A stretch of 64,000 nt of DNA from Rhabdornis inornatus. Lineage: Eukaryota > Chordata > Aves > Passeriformes > Rhabdornithidae. The notes beneath the pieces were generated by a model. That model was not told where the DNA came from and ran no database searches. It saw nothing but the letters and a program-made list of their open reading frames with translations. The stretch is from the NCBI GenBank assembly GCA_013397075.1, contig VWZS01007632.1:814340-878339 (forward strand), written 5' to 3'. Of the stretch, positions 12,393-23,300 are shown piece by piece. The position numbers and the translations under genes are program-made. Positions within the stretch are counted from its first letter, which is position 1; the number at the start of each line of letters is the position of its first letter.

Positions 12393-13633
12393 TTATTCAA
12401 TTCCTTCTTGTTTGTCCTTAATAGCAACCTGTAAAGCAAAAGCAAAAATACACATGCTAAGACAAGCGCTGTTACTGAGCTGGAGGTAGGTGTGTAATCA
12501 TTCCTGACTTCTGTGAATCACAACAACCCACAGCGGAAATCTCTACAGCAACCAGAAAAATAATCCTGAAATTAAAATGAAAACTTCTTTACAAATTGGT
12601 GCCCTGGTCCCTTTTCCCAGCACATCAGAGGTACTACCTCAATCACAGTCTCCCTGATTTTGTCTGAGGAATATTTTGGGCAGATTACATTTCAGAATTC
12701 AGGGGTTATATCAATAAAGAAACTGAGTGGAAGCAATGAGACATGAAAATATGGGCCCAGAGTTTTGTCAGGAAAAGTAAAAAAAAAAAAAAAACCAAAA
12801 AAACCCAAAACAACCAACCAACCAACCAACCAACCAAAAAAAAAAAAAAAACACAAACAAAAACAAACAAACAAAAAAAAACCACCCCAAAAGAAAAGAC
12901 AAATGCACTTAAGAGCAGCCAGGCTCTGCAGCTGAACAACACAAGAAGGATGGCTTGAATTAATTCCTAAACTTAAAACCCAGCAGCTTTGTGACACGAC
13001 CCCATCCCTTTGATTAATTACAACAAGCCCAAATAGTTTTAAGGAAAAAAATAACGTTACCCTGAACCTCTCTTCTAGGAGGGAGAGTTCACTGATCAGG
13101 TCCGTGATGGCATTGGTGAAAGCTTCCTGGGGGCTGTAATCTGGGGTGGTTTGGACACGGATGATAATTTTATGTTCCAGAGGGTGTGGGACCTTATACC
13201 CTGCAAACAACACCTGCGGGTCTTTGAGCAACTGCCTGCAACGGGAATAATAAAAAGCCCAAAACAGTGAAATGAAGGGTGGAAGAGCCCCAAACCTCCC
13301 CCGTAATTTCCTCCCCGCTGGAACTTACGACTTGATGATGTTCCCCAGCGTGTGGTCCTCCTTGTTGATGGTGAACAAGCAGGCGTTGGGCACCTTGGTG
13401 TCCTTGTTGATGGTGATCCTGGGGGGATTGTGGGGTACAGGGATGTCAGCGATGCGTGCGGGCCAGGAACAGCGGGGGACAGGGGAAAAGGCCCGGGCTC
13501 CCTCCCGCCAGCTCCCCGCGGCCTGATCAGGGTTTAATTAGATTAGGGTTTAACTAGCAGCCCCCCGGGTATCCCCTCACTTTTTCTCGCCCTCGAAGAG
13601 CAGGAAGGACTCGAAGGCCGGAGGAGCATTCAT
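12393..13633 (-). CDS. POLR2J: POLR2J, RNA polymerase II subunit RPB11
   Basis: RPB11 is the alpha-like subunit that pairs with RPB3 (POLR2C) to nucleate assembly of RNA polymerase II in the nucleus. Four coding exons, in transcript order 13,633-13,581, 13,418-13,329, 13,235-13,061 and 12,428-12,393, join in phase to give 117 residues, the usual length of the family. The protein starts MNAPPAFESFLLFEGEKK and ends with KDKQEGIE and TAA. The middle carries the RPB11/RpoA dimerisation fold, including the signatures NKEDHTLGN and PHPLEHKIIIRVQT. The start codon lies in a GC-rich promoter region with no longer in-frame alternative. The neighbours are LRWD1 (tail to tail) and RASA4 (upstream, same strand). 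There is no sign of the extra copies known in primates, and it looks like a normal, strongly conserved housekeeping gene. Confidence 0.98.
12779..12890. repeat. A-rich / (CAAC)n / (AAAC)n microsatellite
   Basis: A run of A, then about seven CAAC-type units, then another A run and AAAC units fill this stretch of the last POLR2J intron. It is simple-sequence DNA. The open frames across it (lysine-rich one way, phenylalanine-rich the other) are artefacts of the repeat. Confidence 0.9.
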
Positions 13634-13800
13634 CCCGCCGTTGCTATGGCGGCCTCACTTCACTCCCGCTACGTCACTTCCGTCTTCTCCGTGCTTCTAG
13701 CGGCCCCACAGCGCCCCCAGGCGGGCGGGAGGACCCGCTGCGGGCAAGGACACGAGTGGGACCGGCGGGGACAGCGGGGCCGGGGGACGGCAGCAGGGAC
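13634..13800 (-). promoter_or_regulatory. POLR2J: POLR2J promoter region, CpG-rich
   Basis: The DNA just upstream of the POLR2J ATG is rich in CG dinucleotides (for example around 13,632-13,640 and 13,725-13,800) and lacks an obvious TATA box at the expected distance. That fits a housekeeping CpG-island promoter. No transcription start can be placed from sequence alone. Confidence 0.5.
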
Positions 13801-13815
13801 AGGGCTGGCTCCTGC

Positions 13816-13860
13816 ATCGCAGCCATCGGTGCGGCCATCGGTGCGGCCATCGGCGGTGGC
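13816..13860. repeat. Short 12-bp tandem repeat (CATCGGTGCGGC type)
   Basis: Three near-identical 12-bp units, each with a CATCGGTGCGGC core, follow one another upstream of the POLR2J promoter. No function is apparent. Confidence 0.75.
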
Positions 13861-14300
13861 AGGAGGAGAGCACACACCAGTGACACCATCAGTGGTGTCC
13901 CCACTGGAGACTGGTCACCAGCAGGGGCATTGGTGACAGCACCAGTGCCACAAGCAGGGCCATGAGCAGAGACTCCAGTGATGCCACCACTGCCAACAAT
14001 AGGCCACCAGCAGAATCACCAGTGACGGCACCAGTGCTGCCACCAATAGAACCACCACCAGCAGCAGGGCCGCCAGATAGGGCACCAGCAGGGACAATGG
14101 CAGCAGTGCCACCTTCAGTAGCACCACCAAGAGAACCCCCACCAGTGCTTTCATCAGGCCACCAGCAGAGCCACTAGTGATGCCACCACCACTGATGCCA
14201 CCAGAAATGGCACCAGCAGAGACCTAAGAAATGTTCCCAATGTAACTGTCACCAGCAGCAGCACCGGTGGCACCAGCAGAGCTCTGGGCAGTCCCACACC
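13860..14300. repeat. Degenerate CACCAG-type minisatellite between POLR2J and RASA4
   Basis: The whole gap between the POLR2J promoter and the RASA4 3' end is built from imperfect CACCAG, CAGCAG and AGTGATG-CCACCA motifs. It encodes only low-complexity frames: Pro/Ala-rich on plus and Leu/Val-rich on minus. There are no splice sites, conserved residues or poly(A) signals that would make these coding. The stretch is best read as an old, decayed tandem repeat. Confidence 0.75.
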
Positions 14301-14345
14301 ACCCCCGACACACAGACGGGACAGGGATGCGGGGTACAAAGTGCC

Positions 14346-14351
14346 TTTATT
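14346..14351 (-). terminator. RASA4: RASA4 poly(A) signal (AATAAA on the minus strand)
   Basis: TTTATT on the plus strand reads AATAAA only about 38 bp past the RASA4 stop codon, which implies a very short 3' UTR of 60 nt or so. Confidence 0.85.
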
Positions 14352-14388
14352 GCCGCGGCCGCGGTGCCCGAGGCAGGACCCGGCTGTC

Positions 14389-17300
14389 TCACGTCTGCAG
14401 CTGCAGCAGGGCCGGGGCCGGGGGCTCCGGGGGCTGCGCCCGGCGGTGACAACTCTCCAGGTCCCCCAGCACCGCGAAGAGCCGGCTCAGCCCCTCGGGC
14501 AGGGGAGCATCTGCGGGAGAAGGGAGGGACATTGAGACCCTACAGCTCCCCTGGGGTCATCCCCAAACCACCACAGCCCCCTGTGATCCTTGGGGACATC
14601 TCCCAAACAGACCTTCCCCAATAGGAGCCCCAAAACCCCCACCCCAAACCTACCTTCACCCCGGGGGCCGTTCTGGGCATCCTCTGGCTCCAGCAGCTCC
14701 CAGTACTTTTCCCTGGGGAGATGGGGAGGAGAGGGCCAGGCCTTGGCAGGAGGAGAAGGGGCTGCAGGGGAGGTGCGGGGGGTCCTGGGGGCAGGGACTC
14801 ACCTGAGGGTCCCCCGGAGGCCCTGCAGGTGGTGGAAGAGGCGCTGAGCCTCCACCGTGGGGTCCAGGGGGTCACTCCAGTCCTGCAGGGTGACGCCGTG
14901 CCGGGTCCGGTCACATCCCAACCCTGCGGGACAGCAGCGTCACCGCACGGGGGGAGCCCCAGCACCCCCGCGGGGCTCCGGGGACACCTCTCTGTACCTG
15001 TCCTGTCCCGCTGGTGGCAGCAGCTCCACTTGTCCCCGCGGAACACGCCGGGGTGGTAGGAGCGGAGCACGCGGGGGTTGTTGCCGCACACCTTGCGCAG
15101 CGCTGACAGCCACTGGTTCAGCTCGTTGACACACTGCCGGGTTGGGGACAGTCAGAGGGACCCCGGGCTGTGCCAGCGCCCGGGCTGTGACCCCGCGCGG
15201 GGTGTCCCCGCTGTCCCCGCCGCACCTTGCACTGCAGGTAGGCTGTCTCCTGCTGCCCGCCCGGGGCCGTGTACACCACCTGCATGACGTGGGAGCTGCC
15301 GAAGCTTTTCTCCTCCACCTTCTCGGCCGCCAGGATGTCGCCCAGGGCGATGGCGCCGATACGCTGATGGAGGGGACACACACAGAGGGGGTCAGTGCCA
15401 CCCCGCTGCCACCCCTCGCCCCTCCAGCACGCCCGTACCTCTGCACTGGGGCTCTTGCCGAAGCCGAGCGCCTCCCCGGTGAGGCAGAAATGCAGTTTCT
15501 TGCCGGCGGCAGCAGCGAGCAGCGGCCCCTTGCCCCGTGTCTTGTGCACAAGGAGCAGCCCCTCCTTCACCACGGCCGGGGGGGGCCCCAGCGGCCGGCC
15601 CTCACCCTCCTCCTCGCCCTTCTCCTCCTCCGTGCCCACCAGGCGGGTGATGAAGTCCCTCATGCGGGCGGTGCCCTGCTGCAGGGCGGGCAGCAGCGGT
15701 GACAGCCACGTCTCCTTGGCGCGCCCGGCCGCCGGCTCCATGTTCCCGACCAGCTGGACGGCCTGGGGACCCCGCGGGAGGCAGCGTCACCCCCAGGAGA
15801 CACGGCTGTCCCCAACAAGAAGCAGCCAGGCAGCCCAAAGCCCCGGGCCGGTGTCCCCTGTCGCACCTTGGCCAGCAGCAGCAGCGTGCGGCTGGTCCGC
15901 GCGTCCGCGTGCGCGTCCCGCAGCTGGAACAGCTTGGGGGTCATCACGGCCGGCGAGAAGAAGCGCAGGCACAGGAAGCTGGTGACAGCCACAAATTTGG
16001 CGTGCTGTGACCGCCGAGGGGGTGGGGAACACACGTCAGGGTCTCTCCCAACATGGGACAACCCCACAAACAGCGATGCACCGATGTCCAGGGCTGCTGT
16101 TTGGACGCGGCGCGGCCCCGCTCGCTGCTCCCCCGCCCAAGAGTCCCCATTGACCACAGCTGGGGACCACACCCAGAGAGCCCTGTCCCCCGGGGATATC
16201 CCTGTTTGACCCCACGCCATCCCCCGCCACAGCCCGACCTGGTGCTGCGGGAAGCGCTCCCCGACGCGCTGGAAGAGCTGGCGGAACGCGGCGCGGATGA
16301 GGGGGGGACACGCCGGGGCCGACCTGACGATGGCGTCCAGGAGCTCGTCCAGGTAGGACTGGAGGTGCTGCCGGCCCTGCTCGATCACCTCGCCCTCCGT
16401 CTGCACCCGGTGCAGCCCCGAGCACCTGCGGGCACCGTCGCTGTCACCGCCAGCTCTGGGGCCACCCCTGCCCTGGCACCCTGCCACCCCACGAGCCCCT
16501 TACCCGACGTCTTTGATCTCCACCTTGCCGGGGTCCAGCTCCACGTATTTCTTCTCCTCGAACACACGGGCGATGGTCGGTCCCAGGACAAAGTGCAGGT
16601 ATGGCATTCCTGTCACCTGCCGAGGGACCATACAGGGGACAGTGATGGGCCACAGATCTGGCATCCCACACCCCCAGGGTCACCCAATGGATTTTCTGCA
16701 ACCTCCCAGCCCTGAGGGAAGGCATAAGCACACCAGCCCTCCCAGTTCTTCCCCAGGGAACAGCCCAGTGCCAGGATGAGCTGGGAAGAGCAGGTTTTGG
16801 GTGGTGTCACACCTTGAGGAAGGACTCCATCGACTTCGAGGCAAGAGAGTTGCTCCGGAACAGAGTGTTGGGCTCACCTGCAAAACAGCAGAGGGTTCAT
16901 GGCCTGGGGATGGCCACAGATCATCTCTGGGCAGCTGCAATCATGGGGGTCATTCCCAGAGGCTGTGCCCTGCCCTCCTGGCCATTTCCATGGGGGTTAT
17001 GGGGATTTCCTAACCTCAAACCACCTGTTCCTCCACCAACCTCAGCCCATGAATTTGCTGGGATGAACCCAACAGATTCCACAGCGTGATGGCTGAGCCT
17101 CAACAATCACTCCCAAAAAATCCCCACAAAAGGCCCTGGAGGTTTTGCATCTCCAGGAGATGATAAAGAAGCCTCCAACTCCACTCCTGACTCCAGCCTT
17201 ACAGGGCTTGGCCAGCTCCAGCTCAAAGAGCAGGTCCAGGAACTCCTTGACCAGCCCCTGGCCCAGGAAGAGCTTGACCAAGTTGATGGCGACCTCCTGC

Positions 17301-20300
17301 CGGCACTCAGCTGTGGTGGTTTCATCCAGGAGAGTGATCAGGTGCACTTGGCCATCCTGGAGGGAAGAGGCACCATAACGTGACAGTGGAGGCACGCACA
17401 CACACACCATGGCACAGAGCTGGGAAATGGGGATGCTCCAGCATGGCTGGGCATGGACCCCTCACCTGGCGCCCCAACTTCACCTCCTGGCACAGGAGCT
17501 GCACCAGGGGCTGGTAGCAGTGGGAGGGAAGCACTGTCTCATCCCGAAGCTTCACCTGCAGCTGCAGCGAGCCCAGGCTGCCCCGGCGCCTGCAGGAGCA
17601 CGGGATGGGTGGGTGGGTGGATGATGGATGGATGGATGGATGCTTCACCAAACAGGAGGTGGCCTGACACCCCAGGCTACCCCTCCAAAGTGATGATGCA
17701 TCCCAGGAAAACCCCCCTCCCTAATGCCCCTGAGGACACTGCGACCACCCCCAGCACACCCCAACACCCTGTGCCAAAACTCACTCGTTCTCTGTCGGCT
17801 TGGACTTGTCTGGCCACAGCCTGAACCACCCCTCCTCCTGCCCAGCCGCTTCCAGCCCCTGGATGCTGAACACCACCTGGGAGGGGAAGGCAGGAGATGG
17901 TTGGGTGTGCAGCTGGGCAGGACCCTGGCAGCACTGGAAGGGTTTGGGGCTCACCTTGCCCAGGAAGTCATTCCTGCCAACGAGGTCCCAGTCCCACACC
18001 TCCACACAGAGCTTCTCCCCAGCAGGCTCAGCCAGCTCGAACTCAAAGGTCTCGTTCCAGCGTGGGTAACAGGATTTCTTGACCACCTGCAAAGGCAACA
18101 GCTGTGTCCCCTCTTGTTGGGTGGGTCTATCCCTCAGGGACACCAAGCTGGGGATGCTGGGGGACAAGGATGGCTCTGGGCTTCCCCGTGGAATGATCCC
18201 ACCTGCACCCTTGGCAGGTTGGGGATGGCTGAAGCTGCACTCACTGTGCTCTCCTGTGTCTTCCCATTGTAGCGCAGGCGGACAAAGGGGTCGGAGGCAC
18301 CATTCCTGTCCTTCCTGGCTAAATCCCTGCCAAGAAGAGAGGGAATTTACCAGCAACCTCCCAAAATACCTACAGGCACCCATGGCACCCACTCCCCTCT
18401 CAGGGAATCTCAAGATATATGTCCCAAAGACCTGCAGATGAGGTAGACCCTGCCCCAGCACCCCCAGCATCTGTTGGGTGATGAGGAGGATGCTCTGCAC
18501 CCAAAGGACTTGAAACACCAGGGAAACTGAGTCATAGAGCAGCTCAAACCCACCACCCATGTCCCAGCTGCACACACAGCCCCGCCAGCCTCGTGTCACC
18601 TCTCACCTGGCCTCCAGCACGGAGCAGCGCAGCCGCCGGCTTCCCTGGCTGCTCAGGACCTGCACCCGCAGGTGGATCTCCCCCTGCACCTCTTCATCAG
18701 GGTCCACCTCACTGAGGCTCATCCAGCCACTGTATCCTGTGGGAAAAGGGGGGATCCCCATGAAAGGGTCATTGAGGAACCCCTCAGGACCAGCTTGTCC
18801 AAAGGGTGGGAGGTGGGGCCCTCCTGGGACCCCCCAGTCACTCTTTCCCTTACCCTTGGGGTGCTCTGCCAGCATGTCCCGAGTGATGCAGACCTTCCCA
18901 ATAATGTCATCACGGCTGGAAAACAAAAGTGGGAAGTAGGACATGGCAGAGGATTGGTGCCCAGGTAGGACAGCCCCCACTTTGAGGGATCCTGGACTGG
19001 GGCCACCACGGTGTGTCTGTCCCCATGGAGTACATCAGCCACCCTCTGCTGCCAGCTGGACAACATCCTTGGGAGATAACTTCACTCATCCGTGTCCCAA
19101 AGCCCAGGGCAGCGTGGCCAGGTGTGATTCTCTGGTATTAACACCAGGGCTGGGCATGCAGAGAGCCAAAGCCACCAACCGAGTCCCCAGGCTGGGCCCC
19201 CACCGCACCTGAGCGCATCCTCGTCCATGACGTAGATGGAGATGCTGTGGAAACCTGGCTGGAGCTGCAGCTCATATTCCTCCCCCCAGAATGGGGACAG
19301 CGTCTTCCACACCGTGGCAGTCCTGTGGGCAGGTGGCACAGGTGACAGAGGGGACAGGGCTCCCTCTCTGGCGTACTCCCCAGCCCTGGGACCTTCCCAG
19401 CTTTTGGGGATGCATGGCTGGGGGCAGCACCCAGAGTCTGGAACCCTCAGCTGGGGCAGGGATGGGTCTCTGTCCCTGTCCTTGTCCTGTCTTGTGGCTC
19501 TGGGCTGGCAAGACACAGGGGTGGGGGTATAGGGAATGGGGCCATGAGCCGTTGGACACTTCTGTGTCTGCAGGAGCATCTCAGCCCAAAGTAGGGAATA
19601 ATAATGAATGACAAATAATAATAAATACTGATCTTAACAATAATCATAACAATAATCATAACAATAATGTGCCTGCAGCAGATGGAGACACCTGTCAGGA
19701 GCAAGGTTTGGTGCTCCAGCAGTTTTAGGGACCAGCCAGGGACCTGGGCCACTCACCTGATGATGGCCTCATCGTCGATCTTCACAATGCAGTACGGGTC
19801 ACTGCTCCCCGTGCTACAAGGACAAGGGACAGCTCTGTCAGTGCCACCAGCCCCAGCCTGGCCACCACCCAACCCACAGGATTCTCATGGCCATGGGTGA
19901 CCAAAGCCTTCAGCCTTGACTGTCCCCACAGAATGGAGACCTTGCAGAGACAAAGCCTTGAGGGTGAGGCTGGGGTACAGAGGCTGCCAAAGGGGGGACT
20001 TGGTCCCAGCTGCCAGCACAGGGTGACCCCAGCTTGGCTTCCAGACCGGGGACACTCCTCCCTGACCGTGTCCGGCCACTGTGTCCCGCTGGCTGCCAGA
20101 AGTGGCTTTTCCTCTTCCACACAGGAAGGCAAGGAACAAACAAAACCCACCCTTTCCCTGAAACAGCTTCAGGCACCTGCAGCCCAATTTCACATACCTG
20201 GAGTGAGGCCACAGCAGCCTCCTCCAGTCCTGGAGTGTCCCCAGACCTCCAACAATCCCACAGGGATGGGGACACCCCTAGGGACATCCCAGGGATGCAG

Positions 20301-23300
20301 AGGGTGTGAAGGGCAGCCACCACCATGCTTTGACCATGTTTCCTCCCTGGGGATAGCCCAAGTCACCCTTGCCAAAAAATAATCATGGTTTTACAGCTTA
20401 TTGCCCTGGTTCATCAGAAACAGGGTCAGGGGTGAGGACTCCAGCCAGGGACAAAGCAGCCAGGACCTGCGGGCTGGCCAAGGTCATGGAAGGGTTGTGG
20501 CTCCCATCCCACTGGCACAGAGCAGCTTGGAGCACGGATAACTCGTTAACACCAATCCCAGTGGCACTGTCAGCCAGCCACAAGCATCCTGAACAAAGGG
20601 AGAGTGCACAGGAGGGGTTTGGGGACCCCAGGCATTGAGTGACTTCCACATCCCAAATCCAGGGAGGCTGAGAGGCAGCTGCTGGAAGGATTGAAAGGGT
20701 TTTGGGGACAACTGAAAGAGTTTGGGGGAATCCAAAGGGTTTTTGGGGGGACCGAAGGAGCTGGAGGGGACTGAAAGGGTTTTTGGGGATTCAAAAGGGG
20801 TTGGAGGGGACTGAAAGGGTTTTGATGAGGACTAAAAGGGATTTTGGGGGAATCAAAAGAGGTTGGAGGGGACTGAAATGGTTTTGAGGGGGATTGAAAG
20901 GGGTTTTGGGGGATCCAAAAGGGGTTGCAGGGGACAGAAAGGGTTTGGGGGGGCTCCCTGCCCTGCCAAAGACGGCCGCGGGGATTCCTCTGGGCGGTGC
21001 ATCCCGGGTACCACAATGACATCCCTGTTCCCATCCTTCATCCGCCCGGCCCCGCGGGGCTGCGAGTGCAGCAGGTTGCCAAGAGCTGCTCCTGCTGCCA
21101 TTCCATCCCAGCCACGCTCCTTGGAGGATTTTTAAGGAGAGCCGCGGGTGAAGTGCCATTAAGCGGAGCCCATTGCTGACATTTCCTGCCTTGTGCAAAC
21201 CACGGGGGATGCCTGGAGCGGGCAGGCGGAAAGGGAACAGCTGCCCGCTCCAGCTGCGCCCGGCAACGCGCGGCTGCCTGCGGCGGCAGCGACAAACCCT
21301 TGTCCCCAGCGTGGGGACAGCAGCACAGCCACGGCTCCTGCAGCGCCAGGCGTGGCGTTTTTCCAGGAATTTAAACACAGGATGGGCAGAATCCGCGCTC
21401 GGCGGCGGCGGGAGGTGCCCGAGCTGCCAGGAGAGGAGAAGCCTTTGGGTGAGATGAGGAGAAATCCCTGCTCCAAAGGCAGAACGGGTGACAGCGCCCG
21501 CACAGCATCCCTGTCCCGGGATGTCGCCAAGGGATTTGTGGCGCTGCGGGCTCGGTGGGTGCGGGGCTGGCTCGGGCATCCACGCTGGGTGCAGGGAAGG
21601 AGCTGGAAAGGGGAAGGGCTTTGGAAAGAGGAAATGAGAATTGAGCCCAGGCAGGACTGGGGGAAGGGGGAAGGAACCCGCAGCCACCCCTCTGGCAGCA
21701 AAGGAGCTGCGGAGGGCTGGAATTAAAAATTAACTGGTGTAGGCAGCAGTGCTGCTCTGCCCTGGGGGGTGGTGAGAATAAATAAATAAAAAAATTAAAC
21801 AAAAATAGAAGTGAAAAGGAAAGAAAAATAGTATGGTAAATGAAAGGAAAACAGAATTTAAAAATAAAAGGGAAATAGAGTTAAAAATCAAAGAAAAACA
21901 GAATTTTTAAAGTATGACTAAAGAAGAAAAATCAGAGAAAAATTGAATGAAAAATTAAAAATGGAATTGAAAAATAAGAGAAAAAAATAAGAGGAAAAAA
22001 AAGAAAAAATAGGAGAAAAAATAAACCACAGAATAAGAGAGGAAATAAAGAAAAAAGGGCAAAAATGAGAGAAAAAAACAATTTAAAAATAAATAATGAA
22101 ATAAAAAGTTAAAAAGTGAAAATACTGAAATAAAAATAGAATAGATTAGAATAAATTAAAGATTAAAAATTATTGGCGTTATTTATTATCCTAACATTAA
22201 CATAATCCAATAAAATAAATAAATAATAAAACAGAAATTCAGATAAAAGGAATCGAATGTCACATTTAAAAAATCAATACTAAAGAAAGTAAATTTAAAA
22301 ATGAAAATCCATTAAAAAAAAAATCAGGCAGACCCTTTCTGTTGCTTTCCTGGGATAAAGAAGAGGGGAAGATTTGGCAGCCTCAGCTTGGGGGGGGCTC
22401 CCGTAAATCCCTGTGCCAAATCCTGTGAGATCTGGGGGTTCCCCACGGGGATTTGGGGGTGCTCCATCACCCCTGGCTGTTGCCAGCAGGGTCTGAGCTG
22501 CCCATGCAGCGGGGACACCCTGCAGAGGGAACTCCCCGGAGGACACCAGCGATCCCAAAACCGTGCCAGGGCAGGGAACCGGATCCCCTGAGGCGCTGGG
22601 CAGGGGAAGGGGCCGGGGACAGACAAGGCCAAGGTCGCGCTCGGGTTTCCCTCCCCGCTGTCCCAGCCCAGCGCCACGTCCCAAAGCCACCGGTCCGGAA
22701 AGCTCCGCTCCAGGCGCTGTGGCACAGCGGCTTTCCGGCTCTCCCAAAATCCAGAGCTCCCGAAACCCAGAGCCTGCCCGTGCTGGATCAAGCTCCGGCG
22801 GGGAGTTGTGCCAAGGGATTTAAAAATCAGGCCCTGACACACAGGATTTAAAAAAAGAAAAAAAAAAAGTCATGTTTCTTTCCTTGTTTATCCTCTTTTT
22901 CCATGACGGCTGCAGGGATTTTTGCTGGTTTTCCGGCTGCCGAGCGCTTCCCAGCAGCTTTCCCCTGCCTTGGTGGCGGATGGGGGCACAGAGGTGCTGT
23001 CCCCACATCCCGCCCCATAAGGATCAGAGCCATGAGGAGAACACCGGGATTTTCTGGGAGGGAAATCCCGACCCAAGGGCTGCCCCCCGCACCTCAGCCA
23101 GGTGGAATGGAGCCGGGGCTGGGAACGGAGCGGGGATTGGGGACACAGCACTTGGGCAGCCCCTGCTCCTTTGGGGACGGATGTACCGGGTCCTGCTGCG
23201 CGTCCGGGGGTCCCTGCCAGGGTCCCTCTGCGGTGGGGACAGCCCTGCGCCGTGACAGCACAGGGGGAGCCCCCAAAGTGGGAGCACTGCTTGGGGTACC

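Noticed and set aside
12692..13231. 179-codon minus-strand frame with a phenylalanine-rich end
   Set aside because: It is POLR2J exon 3 read on into its intron and through the A-rich/CAAC microsatellite; the real exon ends at 13,061.
13915..14154. Leu/Val-rich 'membrane' frame on minus and Pro/Ala-rich frames on plus
   Set aside because: Both are translations of the degenerate CACCAG repeat, with no start context, splice sites or conservation.
20570..21034. Pro/Phe/Ser repeat protein frame on minus and Trp/Gly repeat frame on plus
   Set aside because: They follow the G-rich minisatellite in RASA4 intron 1 and carry no independent coding signal.
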